Shown: positions 51,113 through 60,637, counted from the first letter of the stretch. The stretch is 64,000 nt of DNA from Blautia parvula (GCF_020215665.1 NZ_CP084061.1:3332501-3396500); one strand, 5' to 3'. Made by a program: numbers and translations. Notes: generated by a model from the letters alone, not told the origin.

Positions 51113-53353
51113 CTACCACTCCAGATTTCCGCAGTTTTCGTACTCTTTTTCCCGGTCAAAAGCACTGATTCCGCTGCTGCCGCACAGGTAGAATGTATTG
51201 CCGATATAAATACCGCGCACACACGCCAGTTCGTCCCCGGAACTGTCCATCCATTTGCTTATGCTCTGATACAAAAGCTTCTGGAATCCCTCCTCCGGAT
51301 TATAGGTGAAGACTCCGTAATATCCCTGCAGTTCATAGTAATTTCTGTCATATACTCCCGCACTGAACCCCAGAATATTCTCTTCAGGGTCAATGAGAAT
51401 TGACCTGTAGTCCTCCATAGCCTGGCAGAAATCCACATTTTTCAGCACCATCTTGTCAATCTCCTTAACGTCTGCCGGATTGGAAATATCGAACATGGAG
51501 AGCTTCAGCCCTTTCCGTTCTCCCGTATCCGGGTCCGTCTCCCAGCCGATTCCCAGCAGCTTATTCTCCCCGTAAAAGTGCAGGTATTCGGAGAATCCCG
51601 TGATCTTCAGCTCACCCAGGATCTTCGGATCTGCCGGGTCTGAAAGGTCAACGGAAAACAGGGGGTCCATCTGCCGGTATGTGACAAAGTAGCCGGTGTT
51701 CCCCATAAACCTGGCAGAATATATCTGCTCCCCTTTTGCCAGGTCTTCCACCTTGCCTGTCATCTTCAGCTTATCATCCAGCACATACAGGCTGTTGCTC
51801 ATGCTGCCTCCCCACCATCCGTCCTTGTATCTGGTAGCCACCACCCTCAGATAGCCGTCATATTCATCCATAGAAAATGTATCGTTAATACTCCCGTTCA
51901 CTTCGCCTGCTGCCCTTGCCTGTATCTCACCGTCTTTATAGGAGAACCGCACGATTCGGGTCCGCATCTCCTCACCCCTGTAATCCTCCCCGAAAATGTA
52001 AATGCTCTCCCTGCTCACATAACACCTGCCTGATGCCCCGATCAGGGATTTGCTCTCCTGTATCTTATCCGGTTTCTCCAGGTTCACAGAGGAGATCACC
52101 AATTGTCCGTTCTCCATCTGCGGCACAGCCGGATAGAGCACATCACTGCTGTCCAGAAGTTCATTATTCACGGAAGGCACATAGAGCCTGGGCTGCGCTT
52201 CCTCCGCGTCCTCTCTGTACACAGGATAGAACTGGGAGAGGAGATACACATAATTCCCCACCTTTCTGGTGGAATAATATCCTCCGTCCTGCTCCACCAT
52301 GCCCTTCAGGGTTATTTTGCTCTTATCCGTGATATCATATGTATACAGACGGATAAAATCCCTGCTGTTCACCATATACGTCTCATCCCCCTGCCATTCC
52401 AGGCCCGAATCATATCCGCTGGTGACTACACAGAGGGTATTGCCGTCCACATACATCTCCTGTATGGAATCCGTCAGGTCATCCAGTGATGTCTGGCCTA
52501 CGACTGACATACTGCCCCCATCGGCAGATACAATGCGAAGGGTACCGGAACCGGTCAGTGTATAGATATAGGAGCCGTCCGTCTTCACAATATCCCCCTC
52601 GTCCACGCCTTCTGTGCGGACGTTGGTGGAAGAGAAATCCGTCTCCCCGCCTGCTGCGTAGCCCGCTGCAGTGCCTGCGGTATCCTCCGCGACAGCCGCC
52701 TCCGTACTTGCTGCTGCATCATTTTTTGAAGCACTGCTGCCGCCAGACTCTTCCACATAACCTCCGGTGTCTGCCATCCGCTTCTGCTCCCATTCCTTCC
52801 TGGCATTTTCTGTCTCCGTATATATTTGTTCATACAGCTCTTCGTAGCTGCTCCCGGCAATATATCCCTCTGCCGTCTCTTTGTCCTCTGATTTCTTCTC
52901 CGGAGCCGCCTCATCTGCTTTTGCCATATCTTTGGAGTCTTTTGGTTCTGCTCCCATATCCCCGCCGGAAGCAGCGCTGTCTTCTGCCCCGGTATCTTGT
53001 TTCGCCGCCTCAGAAGAAGTATCCATGGACTGGGCACTATCCGCTTTGTTCTCGCTTCTGTAGTTCAGATTCATAAGGGGCATAAGGTTTACCGCGGCGA
53101 CCACCAGGATCACGCAGGCTGCGGCCACCCCGGCAGTCTTCCAGTAACGGAACGCAAAGTCCGCGGCGGCATCTCTCCATTTCCCGTTTCTGCCCTTCGA
53201 GTTTTTCCCCTGCTCCAGCAAGCGGTCCAGGTTCTCAGGGTTCAGGCTCTCGGGGATTTTCTCCTTGTCCGCAGACTCCCTGATCTTCTGTATGATTTCA
53301 TGCCGGTTATTCTCGTCCTGCATCTGATTGTCATTGAAATTCTCATCCTTCAT
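51113..53353 (-). CDS. Membrane-anchored beta-propeller protein, probable sigma-factor partner
   Basis: 746 residues. A hydrophilic cytoplasmic N-terminus (about 1-80), one membrane helix (about 92-112), an Asp/Ala/Lys-rich stalk (about 120-240) and a C-terminal beta-propeller domain (from about 245, GVDEGDIVKTDGSYIYTLTGSGTLRIV) of the family annotated as beta-propeller domain proteins. The topology and the immediate upstream ECF sigma gene suggest anti-sigma function by the N-terminus. ATG at 53353 has GGGAGG 8 nt upstream; the GTG at 53374 overlaps the sigma stop codon but has no SD. Confidence 0.8.
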   Translation of the reverse strand: MKDENFNDNQMQDENNRHEIIQKIRESADKEKIPESLNPENLDRLLEQGKNSKGRNGKWRDAAADFAFRYWKTAGVAAACVILVVAAVNLMPLMNLNYRSENKADSAQSMDTSSEAAKQDTGAEDSAASGGDMGAEPKDSKDMAKADEAAPEKKSEDKETAEGYIAGSSYEELYEQIYTETENARKEWEQKRMADTGGYVEESGGSSASKNDAAASTEAAVAEDTAGTAAGYAAGGETDFSSTNVRTEGVDEGDIVKTDGSYIYTLTGSGTLRIVSADGGSMSVVGQTSLDDLTDSIQEMYVDGNTLCVVTSGYDSGLEWQGDETYMVNSRDFIRLYTYDITDKSKITLKGMVEQDGGYYSTRKVGNYVYLLSQFYPVYREDAEEAQPRLYVPSVNNELLDSSDVLYPAVPQMENGQLVISSVNLEKPDKIQESKSLIGASGRCYVSRESIYIFGEDYRGEEMRTRIVRFSYKDGEIQARAAGEVNGSINDTFSMDEYDGYLRVVATRYKDGWWGGSMSNSLYVLDDKLKMTGKVEDLAKGEQIYSARFMGNTGYFVTYRQMDPLFSVDLSDPADPKILGELKITGFSEYLHFYGENKLLGIGWETDPDTGERKGLKLSMFDISNPADVKEIDKMVLKNVDFCQAMEDYRSILIDPEENILGFSAGVYDRNYYELQGYYGVFTYNPEEGFQKLLYQSISKWMDSSGDELACVRGIYIGNTFYLCGSSGISAFDREKEYENCGNLEW

Positions 53354-53370
53354 ATTCTTCGCCTCCCTTC

Positions 53371-53871
53371 TCACTGTAATATCTCTTCCATCTTCTTCAG
53401 CGCTCTGTTAAGCCTTGAGCGCACGGTATTGTGGTTTTTATGTAGGATAAGGCCGATCTCCTTACTCTTATACCCTCCGAAGACCTGCATGGCCACAATG
53501 AACCGCTCCTCATCGCTGAGGGAGAAAAATGCCTCCCGCACCTGCATGTCCTGGTCCAAATCTCCCCGCACGCTCCCCTCCTGTTCGTACAGCGGCTCCG
53601 TCTTCCTGGTATACTCCTTCAATTTCCGTTTGCATTTGTTTGATAGAATCTTAAAGATCCAGCCCTTAAAGGCCTCACTGTCCCTCAGCTTCTTGATCTC
53701 CGCATAGGCATCTGCCACTGTCTCGGCCACCGCATCCTGGGCATCCTCCGGGTTCTTAAGTACATATAACGCAAAACGGTACAAATCCTGGTAAACTGCC
53801 TGATATAACTGGGCAAACGCTTCTTTGCTTCCCTGCCTTGCCTCATACGCCAACTGCTTACAGTCCGTCAT
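53371..53871 (-). CDS. ECF-type RNA polymerase sigma factor
   Basis: 166-residue sigma-70-family factor with regions 2 (RQGSKEAFAQLYQAVYQDLYRFALYVLKNPEDAQD, about 13-47) and 4 (KSKEIGLILHKNHNTVRSRLNRALKKM, about 134-160) only, the ECF layout. It is translated just ahead of the propeller gene. The pair probably responds to an envelope signal. The promoter upstream was not assigned; GGGAACA occurs twice (about 53940 and 53967) and resembles ECF -35 elements. Confidence 0.87.
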   Translation of the reverse strand: MTDCKQLAYEARQGSKEAFAQLYQAVYQDLYRFALYVLKNPEDAQDAVAETVADAYAEIKKLRDSEAFKGWIFKILSNKCKRKLKEYTRKTEPLYEQEGSVRGDLDQDMQVREAFFSLSDEERFIVAMQVFGGYKSKEIGLILHKNHNTVRSRLNRALKKMEEILQ

Positions 53872-54019
53872 GCCGCCACCTCTCTTTCTCTTTCCTATGT
53901 TCCTTCTTATCCGTACACGGCATCCCTCATGCCGGTTGTTCCCTTTTATTATATAAATATTAGTGTTCCCTTTGCACCTTTTTGTTGCATTTTACCGCAA
54001 AAAATATTATTCATCTTTT

Positions 54020-54085
54020 TTGCAAAGTTCACTTGACATTTTATGCAAAGCAAGCTATACTAAAATTGCAAAGTTAACTATGCAA
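54020..54085 (+). promoter_or_regulatory. Autoregulatory-looking promoter of the XRE gene
   Basis: Consensus promoter TTGACA (54033-54038), 17 bp, TATACT (54056-54061) is bracketed by repeats: TTGCAAAGTT at 54020-54029, TGCAAAG in the spacer (54044-54050), and the near-perfect dyad TTGCAAAGTTAACTATGCAA at 54066-54085. Binding at these sites would block transcription, so autorepression by the HTH protein is likely. The rest of the 295-bp gap before it shows no other feature. Confidence 0.7.
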
Positions 54086-54166
54086 AAGCAATTCCATCCG
54101 TTTTGCGCGCCCCTGCGCTGACTGTACACACGTTATGCATTCCAGACAAAGGAGCTGATACAGAAA

Positions 54167-54379
54167 TTGGAGACCAAGATACGTGAACTGCGGAAAGCCC
54201 GCAAACTCTCCCAGGAAGAGCTTGCCTTCGCAGTCGGAACCACAAGACAGACTATCACATCCATCGAGGTGGGCAAATATACCGCCTCCCTGGTCCTGGC
54301 CTATAAAATAGCACATTACTTCGGCCTGACCATTGAAGAAGTTTTTGACTTTTCAGATGTGGAAGCCGCTGATAAATAA
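54167..54379 (+). CDS. Small XRE-family HTH regulator
   Basis: 70-residue Cro/CI-type DNA-binding protein with the HTH at about residues 15-36 (LSQEELAFAVGTTRQTITSIEVGK) and the IFxFxE-like tail typical of the YozG group. The start is TTG with GGAG 12 nt upstream, slightly long. It precedes a small membrane protein gene by 15 bp; such pairs are common in Firmicutes. Confidence 0.82.
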   Translation: METKIRELRKARKLSQEELAFAVGTTRQTITSIEVGKYTASLVLAYKIAHYFGLTIEEVFDFSDVEAADK

Positions 54380-54394
54380 GGAGGAGTAAAGATT

Positions 54395-54841
54395 ATGGAA
54401 AAATATAAAAAGACATTAAGAATCAGGATCGCCCTGTTTGGCTCTGTGATTCTCTTAAACGCTGTCCTGTCCATATGCCAGCGTATTATGGATGACAGGG
54501 GAAAAATCCCCGCTGATGTAAGCAGTATCATTGACTTCCAGTCCGGCTTCCTGATGGGCCTTGCCATTTTATCTCTGTTCATGCTAATAAAATACCGCAA
54601 ACTTCTCCGTGACGAGCGAAGTCTGCGGGAATCCTACAACAGGGAAACCGATGAACGGATGGTTCTCATACGCTCCAAGGCCGGGATGCCGGCTCTGCTC
54701 ATAACATCCATAGTCATGATTTTTGCAGGCATCTTCGGAGGGTATTACAATATCATTATTTTCTATACCCTTTTAGCCGCCGGCTTATGCCAGATCCTTC
54801 TCGGTGTCTGCCTGAAGTTTTATTATATGCATAAACTTTAA
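54395..54841 (+). CDS. Small membrane protein paired with the XRE regulator
   Basis: 148 residues with four predicted helices (about 11-28, 48-67, 97-117 and 122-142) and a charged cytoplasmic loop (KYRKLLRDERSLRESYNRETDERMVLI). The DERMVLIRSKAG segment is typical of the membrane partners of small XRE regulators (DUF2178-like). Function unknown. AGGAGG SD, 15 bp after the XRE gene. Confidence 0.65.
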   Translation: MEKYKKTLRIRIALFGSVILLNAVLSICQRIMDDRGKIPADVSSIIDFQSGFLMGLAILSLFMLIKYRKLLRDERSLRESYNRETDERMVLIRSKAGMPALLITSIVMIFAGIFGGYYNIIIFYTLLAAGLCQILLGVCLKFYYMHKL

Positions 54842-54850
54842 TATACGAAA

Positions 54851-54882
54851 AGAGGAAGAGTGCGGTCACTCTTCCTCTTTTT
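54851..54882. terminator. Bidirectional terminator overlapping the MBL gene end
   Basis: 12-bp perfect stem AGAGGAAGAGTG/CACTCTTCCTCT with loop CGGT, T run on plus (54878-54882) and TTTTCG on minus. The stem encodes the last residues (KEEE) of the MBL lipoprotein. Confidence 0.92.
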
Positions 54883-55759
54883 CGTCTGCCGCATCGTTCC
54901 CGTTGCGGGCACCGGCACTGTTGTCCATAATCCTGACTGCTTTCACTGATGTACCGTCCGCGATGAAATCCCAGGCAATCTGTTCCCCTTCCGAGTAATA
55001 TGCCTTTATCCCATATTTCTTAAGCCGCCGGGCAGTTTTACTGTTCACAGAATCCGGATTTTCTTCCTCATTTCCTGTTATGATCCCATAGGCAGGCATA
55101 ACGGCATTTAAAAGAGATTTGGATGTAGCGTCCTTTTCTCCATGATGCCCCAGCTTCAGGACATCTGCCCTGCAGTCCCGAAAGGATTCCAGAAACTGCT
55201 TCTCTTCCCCTTTTTCCATGTCCCCTGTCATAAGAAATGAGGTATCTTTCAAGGACCAGCGCGCCACCATGGAGTTGTTGTTCTCATTTTCCGGGTCCTT
55301 GTCCGGTGGAATCCATACCTGTACCCTGGCCCCTCCAAGTTCCAGCACTTCACCGCCCTGCATCTTTACAATCTCTGTCTGATATTCCGCGGCGGTCTGC
55401 TCCACATCTGTTTTTTTATAGGTAATGTCATCTTTTCCAGAGAGATAGATTTTATCTGTGGGATACTTCTTTAGTATCAGCTTCAGCCCGCCCGCATGGT
55501 CCTTATGTCCGTGGGAGAGAAAAATTCCGTCAAGATGCTCCACCTTCTTCATTTCCAGGAAACGGTCCATGACTGCATAGTCCTCTTTTTTTCCCGTATC
55601 GCACATATAATATCCGCCTCCGGGCACCCGGATCAGGAAAGCATCTCCTTTTCCAATGTTGATAAAAGACAGCACCATCTGCTCTTTGCTGCCGCAGCCC
55701 GCGATCAGAAACAGGGCTGCCATCATCAGGAGCGGTATAAGAAACTTTTTCTTCATCAT
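54866..55759 (-). CDS. ComEC/Rec2-like MBL-fold lipoprotein
   Basis: 297-residue metallo-beta-lactamase-fold protein with a lipoprotein signal (lipobox IAGC, about residues 19-22). The metal motif SHGHKDH (about 82-88) and LGHHGEKDA (about 203-211) match the extracellular MBL domain of ComEC-type proteins. It is anchored to the outer membrane face and probably hydrolyses phosphodiester or nucleic acid substrates, by family inference. It is 3 bp downstream of the M29 peptidase gene. Confidence 0.82.
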   Translation of the reverse strand: MMKKKFLIPLLMMAALFLIAGCGSKEQMVLSFINIGKGDAFLIRVPGGGYYMCDTGKKEDYAVMDRFLEMKKVEHLDGIFLSHGHKDHAGGLKLILKKYPTDKIYLSGKDDITYKKTDVEQTAAEYQTEIVKMQGGEVLELGGARVQVWIPPDKDPENENNNSMVARWSLKDTSFLMTGDMEKGEEKQFLESFRDCRADVLKLGHHGEKDATSKSLLNAVMPAYGIITGNEEENPDSVNSKTARRLKKYGIKAYYSEGEQIAWDFIADGTSVKAVRIMDNSAGARNGNDAADEKEEE

Positions 55760-55762
55760 TCC

Positions 55763-56878
55763 CTACTGAAGGTTTTCCGGATTCAGCACTTCCAGTTCAG
55801 GAACCACGAAGCGCCCGTCTTTCCGTATGAGCACATCGTCAAAATAGATCTCTCCGCCGCCGTACTCCGGTCTCTGGATCAGTACCAGATCCCAGTGGAT
55901 AGCCGATACATTTCCGTTCCAGGCATCATCATAACAGCTTCCAGGAGTAAAATGAATGGAGCCCTGAATCTTTTCATCAAACAGGATGTCCTTCATGGGG
56001 TGCAGGATATAGGGATTCACCCCTATGGCAAATTCCCCCACATAACGGGCTCCCTCATCCATATCAAAAATTCCGTTGATCCTCTCCGTGTCGTTGGCCT
56101 CCGCCTTCACGATCTTTCCGTTCTCAAAAGTAAGAGTTACATTCTCAAATACGAATCCCTGGTAGGAGGACGCCGCATTGTAGCGTATGGTTCCATTGAC
56201 GGAATCCCGGACCGGAGCTGTGAACACTTCACCGTCCGGGATATTGCTCTCACCACTGCAGGGAACCACGGGAATATCCTTGATGGAAAAAGTCAGATCC
56301 GTGCCGGGCGCTGTGATCCTGACCCGGTCTGTGCGCTGCATGTACTCCACCAGGCTCTCCATGGCCTTACCCATTTTCCGGTAATCCAGGGTGCATACAT
56401 CGAAATAAAAGTCCTCAAAAGCTTCTGTGCTGGTGCCGGACAACTGTGCCATGGCATCATTGGGGTAGCGGAGGACTACCCATCTTGTCTTAGCCACCCT
56501 CACCTCATGGTGTACCGGGGTGTTATAATATTTATCATAGACAGCCATATTCTCCGCCGGAACATCGGACAGTTCTGTAATGTTGTCCGCACCTCTCACG
56601 CCGATATAACAGTCCATGGCCTCCATCTCTTCTCTGTCCACCCTGGCCATAAGCTCAACCTGCTCCCTGGTACAGTGAAGAAGCATTTCCCTCTGCACTC
56701 TGGGGTCGGTAAAATGCGGGAAGGGAACTCCCCCTGCCTGATATACCTCCCGGATAAGCTGCTTTGCCAGCTCTGTGGTGGAATATCCTGTGTAATGGAT
56801 ATAGACCTTATCTCCCTTCTGCACATCGCAGGAGTGATTCACAAGCCCGTATGCCAGTTTCCTGATTCTCTCATCCAT
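55763..56878 (-). CDS. M29-family aminopeptidase
   Basis: 371-residue metallopeptidase of the M29/AmpS family. Active-site-like segments are present: GESNIPDGEVFTAPV (about 213-228, metal-binding Glu), GARYVGEFAIGVNPYI and IHWDLVLI (His and Asp ligands near 335). Cytoplasmic peptide degradation is the family role. It is shorter than AmpS (about 410) but of the usual size for the Clostridial group. SD AGG with weak spacing. Confidence 0.82.
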   Translation of the reverse strand: MDERIRKLAYGLVNHSCDVQKGDKVYIHYTGYSTTELAKQLIREVYQAGGVPFPHFTDPRVQREMLLHCTREQVELMARVDREEMEAMDCYIGVRGADNITELSDVPAENMAVYDKYYNTPVHHEVRVAKTRWVVLRYPNDAMAQLSGTSTEAFEDFYFDVCTLDYRKMGKAMESLVEYMQRTDRVRITAPGTDLTFSIKDIPVVPCSGESNIPDGEVFTAPVRDSVNGTIRYNAASSYQGFVFENVTLTFENGKIVKAEANDTERINGIFDMDEGARYVGEFAIGVNPYILHPMKDILFDEKIQGSIHFTPGSCYDDAWNGNVSAIHWDLVLIQRPEYGGGEIYFDDVLIRKDGRFVVPELEVLNPENLQ

Positions 56879-56923
56879 AAGTTGTCCTGCCTTCCATTCT
56901 TATTCCCTGCCGGGCACTGCCGC

Positions 56924-59383
56924 TTATTCCGGCAGTGTCTCAATATAGCTGATAAATACATTTCCTGCCGCTTCAAAGGCTTTGGTGCTGTCATCAAGCC
57001 CCATATACTTTGTCTCACCGCTTGCCGGATCATACAGCAGGGTGTTATAACCGTCATATCCTACAATGACCCTGTTGTCATTTTCCCCCAGTGATACGAT
57101 CACCGGCCTCTGGGCACTCACCTGATAGAGTACCTCTTCCAGTGTACATCCCGTTAAGTTCAGCACAGTCCCCGTATCCCCAAGACTCTCCTGCAGGGCG
57201 GCAGTGTCAAGGGAGGCTGACCGGAAGCCTTCCGGTATGTCATCCAGGTTCAGGGTCACCTTTGTCTTCTGGTTTCCTCTCTCCCACACATACTGCTGGT
57301 TACGGTTTAAAACTACCCCCATCATTTCATCCGCTGCTCTGATGGCCTGGGCCGGGCTGCTGTAGATACCCGCCAGGCTGCCTTTTGCATAGACAAAATA
57401 TCCGTCCAGCGCTTTTTCCTTTATATCCATGTTCAGCACGGTATCGTTCTCATTCACCATGAGCTTTGTCTCCATCCTGAGGGGATTCTTGTTCCTGCTG
57501 TCCTCGGAGAAGATCAGTCTTGTGATATTTGCCTGCCGCACGGTTGTGGCGGTGGCAATGGAGATCACTTCATCCTCCGCATTCTTCACATTGTTCATAA
57601 TGTGCTCACTTGGAATCTCTGTATACCGGTCCACATTCCACTGCGCCTGCTTCAGCTCCAGAAGTCCCTGCTGGATATCCACATCCATAATATATACGCC
57701 GTCCTGCTGGTAATCCTTCACAAGCTTGCCTGAGAATTTCTGGATCTTTACTTCATGCATGGCATAGCGCAGGCTTCCTGTGGCATCCACCACAATATCC
57801 CCGTCTCTGGCTACGCCGTAGACCAGGTCCTCATTGATGAAGCCGAAGGCCCTTATCTTTGTACCCTCATCCGCGGTAATGCGCTTCTGCTCTCCGGTCT
57901 CCAGGTCCATAAAGATAATGTTCATGGTCTGCAGCGGGTCCATTTCCTCCATCCACGCCACATGCCGGTTGGTATTGGACGCCACAAAACAATTCTCCGC
58001 GATTTCTTCCTTTACTACCTTGTATGTCTTGTCCTGCATATTGATCTGATACAGGCTGTTGTCCAGCATGAGGTACAGCAGATCATCCGTGCTCACATAA
58101 GAAAGGATTTCCACATCCCGCTTCATAAATTCATAAGATTTGGTGGTCGGAAGGAAAAATTTTTCTTCCAGCACATTCTGTTCACTGTAATAGTGGTATA
58201 CACAGGTCCCGGTGTATCCCTCATGTTCTCCCCGGTTCATATAACCATAGAACACAAAATCCATATCTCCGTTCTCCTCCACACGCACGATCTTAAAGTC
58301 ATGCATGGAGTAATCGTATCTGTCATCCGTGTCCCGGCCTTCCCGGAAGCTGAAAATCTGCGTCATCTTATTGGTACTGGTATTGTAGGACCACAAGTCC
58401 CCCTGCTGTACAAAGGCCAGAACACTTCCCGCCTGGCTGGCTGCAAACTGGACATTCTTCGGTGTGACACCCAGATTGATCTTGCCCGAGGACACTGACA
58501 TTTCATTTCCCGTAAAAATCTGCTTTGCAGAACGGTTAAAATCCAGAAGCATGACTCTGGTATCCCCATACCGCATGCGGTAGAACTCATCCACCTGATA
58601 GTATTCCTCATATCCCTCCTCATCCTTTGCGGTAATGTAGTAGGTTAAGGTCAGGCTTCCTGTAGTCTCGTTGATATCCTTGATGGTCGGAACGCCCTTT
58701 CTGCTGATGGCTGGGGCAAGGCTTCCCCAGGTGATCATATCCGCGCTTGAGTGGATGTTCACATTGGTAAAGCTGTTGTTCACAGCGGTATCATCTGACT
58801 CCAGATACGTCCTCAGCTCCCCCACGTTGTCTTTGCTGAAGGTTTTGGAGGAAAAACTCTGCACAAACTCCAGGTATTTGTCAACGTTCAGACCTGTACG
58901 CTGAATCACCCTGGTGTAATAATGCCAGGAACCCTTGTCCGTATTCAGAGTAAAGACCAGGGTATACTCCTGGTTCATCAAAATGGAATTCTCCAGGGCA
59001 AACGTGGCAGTCTGCGCACTGCCGTTCTCCTCAAAGTTCTTGATCTTGGCATTTTCCACCACTTTGCTGCCGTCCGAGGTCCTGACCTCATAGACAAGGT
59101 TTTTTATTTTATGGTCGTATGGCAGAATGCTGACAGTCATCTTCTTGTCTGTTCCCACAGGAGTCAGGCTGTCTCTCATGAAATCCACCTGCATTTCCTG
59201 TGCGTAACCGTACATACGGTTCATCTCCTGGCCTTCGTACATCATGGAAAGCACGGGAAGGGACGCCTCCTCCATGTCCATCTTGTTCTCTGTTGTCTCC
59301 TTATTCATAAAACTGGAGAATCCGATAACACCCAGGATAAATATGAGCAGCAGGACTCCCAGCTTTGTCAATACTTTTTTCAT
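56924..59383 (-). CDS. Large membrane-anchored protein with degenerate C39-like C-terminal domain
   Basis: 819 residues. The N-terminal helix (about 6-24) anchors it; the body is beta-strand-rich with repeated patterns (LAFVQQGDLWSYNTSTNKMTQIFS, NTNRHVAWMEEMDP), propeller-like. The last 95 residues (QRPVIVSLGENDNRVIVGYDGYN...LYDPASGETKYM) resemble the peptidase C39/papain-like domain of wall-linked proteins, but the usual catalytic His is replaced by Arg (NRVIVGYD), so it is probably a binding domain. The start overlaps the methyltransferase gene stop by 4 bp. Function unknown. Confidence 0.7.
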   Translation of the reverse strand: MKKVLTKLGVLLLIFILGVIGFSSFMNKETTENKMDMEEASLPVLSMMYEGQEMNRMYGYAQEMQVDFMRDSLTPVGTDKKMTVSILPYDHKIKNLVYEVRTSDGSKVVENAKIKNFEENGSAQTATFALENSILMNQEYTLVFTLNTDKGSWHYYTRVIQRTGLNVDKYLEFVQSFSSKTFSKDNVGELRTYLESDDTAVNNSFTNVNIHSSADMITWGSLAPAISRKGVPTIKDINETTGSLTLTYYITAKDEEGYEEYYQVDEFYRMRYGDTRVMLLDFNRSAKQIFTGNEMSVSSGKINLGVTPKNVQFAASQAGSVLAFVQQGDLWSYNTSTNKMTQIFSFREGRDTDDRYDYSMHDFKIVRVEENGDMDFVFYGYMNRGEHEGYTGTCVYHYYSEQNVLEEKFFLPTTKSYEFMKRDVEILSYVSTDDLLYLMLDNSLYQINMQDKTYKVVKEEIAENCFVASNTNRHVAWMEEMDPLQTMNIIFMDLETGEQKRITADEGTKIRAFGFINEDLVYGVARDGDIVVDATGSLRYAMHEVKIQKFSGKLVKDYQQDGVYIMDVDIQQGLLELKQAQWNVDRYTEIPSEHIMNNVKNAEDEVISIATATTVRQANITRLIFSEDSRNKNPLRMETKLMVNENDTVLNMDIKEKALDGYFVYAKGSLAGIYSSPAQAIRAADEMMGVVLNRNQQYVWERGNQKTKVTLNLDDIPEGFRSASLDTAALQESLGDTGTVLNLTGCTLEEVLYQVSAQRPVIVSLGENDNRVIVGYDGYNTLLYDPASGETKYMGLDDSTKAFEAAGNVFISYIETLPE

Positions 59384-60549
59384 CTATCGTTCCCTTCTAA
59401 GAACAACAGTGATGCAAGGGTGGGTTCTGCCTGAAACTCCCGGGCGCATCTTACCCATGCTTCTCTCTGCTGTCTGCTGACTGTTTTGTTTTCATTTTTC
59501 ACTGCACGTATGAGCAGATTCTTGGGCGTGTGCTCCACATCAATAAACTCCAGGATCTGCGTGTCGTACCCTGCGCTTTCCAGCATCTGCGCCCTGAGCC
59601 CGTCTGTGAGGATGGCCGCAAAACGCTCCTTTAATATGCCGTACCCAAGTACAGGGGCCAATGTGTCATTGGAGATCTGTCTGTTCAGCTCATGCTGACA
59701 GCAGGGCACAGACAGGATGACAGAGGCACCCCATCTCACTGCTTTTGCCAGGGCATGGTCCGTAGCGGTATCGCAGGCATGAAGCGTCACAACCATATCC
59801 ACATGGCTGCACCCTTCATAGGATGCGATATCTCCCTGATAAAAATGCAGTTTTTCGTAATGATATTTTTCTGCCAGACGGCTGCATGTCTCAATGACGT
59901 CCGCCTTCAGATCCAGACCGATCACCTGGATATCATAGCCTTTCAGCTCATGCAGATAGTGATACATGGCAAATGTGAGATAGGATTTGCCGCACCCGAA
60001 GTCAATAATATTCACTTCTCTGTCTTTCGGGAGCCTTGGCAGGATATCCTCAATAAACTCCAGAAAGCGGTTGAGCTGCTTAAATTTATCATAACGGGCA
60101 TGTTTCACCTTACCCGCCTCATTCATGATTCCCAAATCTATCAGATAGGGCACCGCCACCCCTTCCTGCAGCAGATATTTCTTCTGCCGGTTGTGGGTCA
60201 GCATAGGGACAAACTCCTCCCTGCCCTGTATTTTCTTAGTCTTGATGGTCAGTCTGCCCTTCTTGCTGGCAAGCACTGTCCCCTGAACGCCTTTTGCCTC
60301 CAGCTGAAGCTGGCGGAACTCCTGCTGCATCCAGTTGTCTGTGAGACAGAGAACTTCATCCCTCTGATGGTTTTCATGAAGCTCCTTCTGTCCCACAGTC
60401 CTTGTAACCTGATACATAACCCGGCCCTTTAAAAGCAGAGGGCGTATCTGTATTTTAGACGGCCCCTCTTTTTGGCGGGGGCCGCTGATGATAATTCTGA
60501 TCAAATCTTCATTTATATATAAATCCAGAAATTTTTCCAGTTCTGTCAT
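59380..60549 (-). CDS. SAM-dependent methyltransferase (Methyltransf_32 type)
   Basis: 389-residue methyltransferase with IDFGCGKSYLTFAMYHYL (SAM motif I, about 185-202), VTLHACDTATDHAL and PCCQHEL motifs, the pattern of the Methyltransf_32 family, seen in METTL25/RRNAD1 relatives. The substrate is unknown, perhaps RNA or protein. It is translated just before the membrane-anchored gene. AGGAG SD. Confidence 0.8.
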   Translation of the reverse strand: MTELEKFLDLYINEDLIRIIISGPRQKEGPSKIQIRPLLLKGRVMYQVTRTVGQKELHENHQRDEVLCLTDNWMQQEFRQLQLEAKGVQGTVLASKKGRLTIKTKKIQGREEFVPMLTHNRQKKYLLQEGVAVPYLIDLGIMNEAGKVKHARYDKFKQLNRFLEFIEDILPRLPKDREVNIIDFGCGKSYLTFAMYHYLHELKGYDIQVIGLDLKADVIETCSRLAEKYHYEKLHFYQGDIASYEGCSHVDMVVTLHACDTATDHALAKAVRWGASVILSVPCCQHELNRQISNDTLAPVLGYGILKERFAAILTDGLRAQMLESAGYDTQILEFIDVEHTPKNLLIRAVKNENKTVSRQQREAWVRCAREFQAEPTLASLLFLEGNDR

Positions 60550-60610
60550 ATTTTCTCTCCTAAATAAAATGCTTTCCTCAGCATCATTACTATTGTAAAA
60601 GTTTTATGAC

Positions 60611-60637
60611 AAAACCGCAAGCCCCAAGTGCAGTTTT
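60611..60637 (-). terminator. Possible terminator after the small Cys/Arg-tailed gene
   Basis: Nine-base stem AAAACTGCA/TGCGGTTTT with one G-U pair and a short T tail. Confidence 0.5.

Noticed and set aside
55496-57094. 532-residue plus-strand ORF opposite the M29 and MBL genes
   Set aside because: It is antisense to two genes with clear family motifs and SDs, and its composition is that of a shadow frame.
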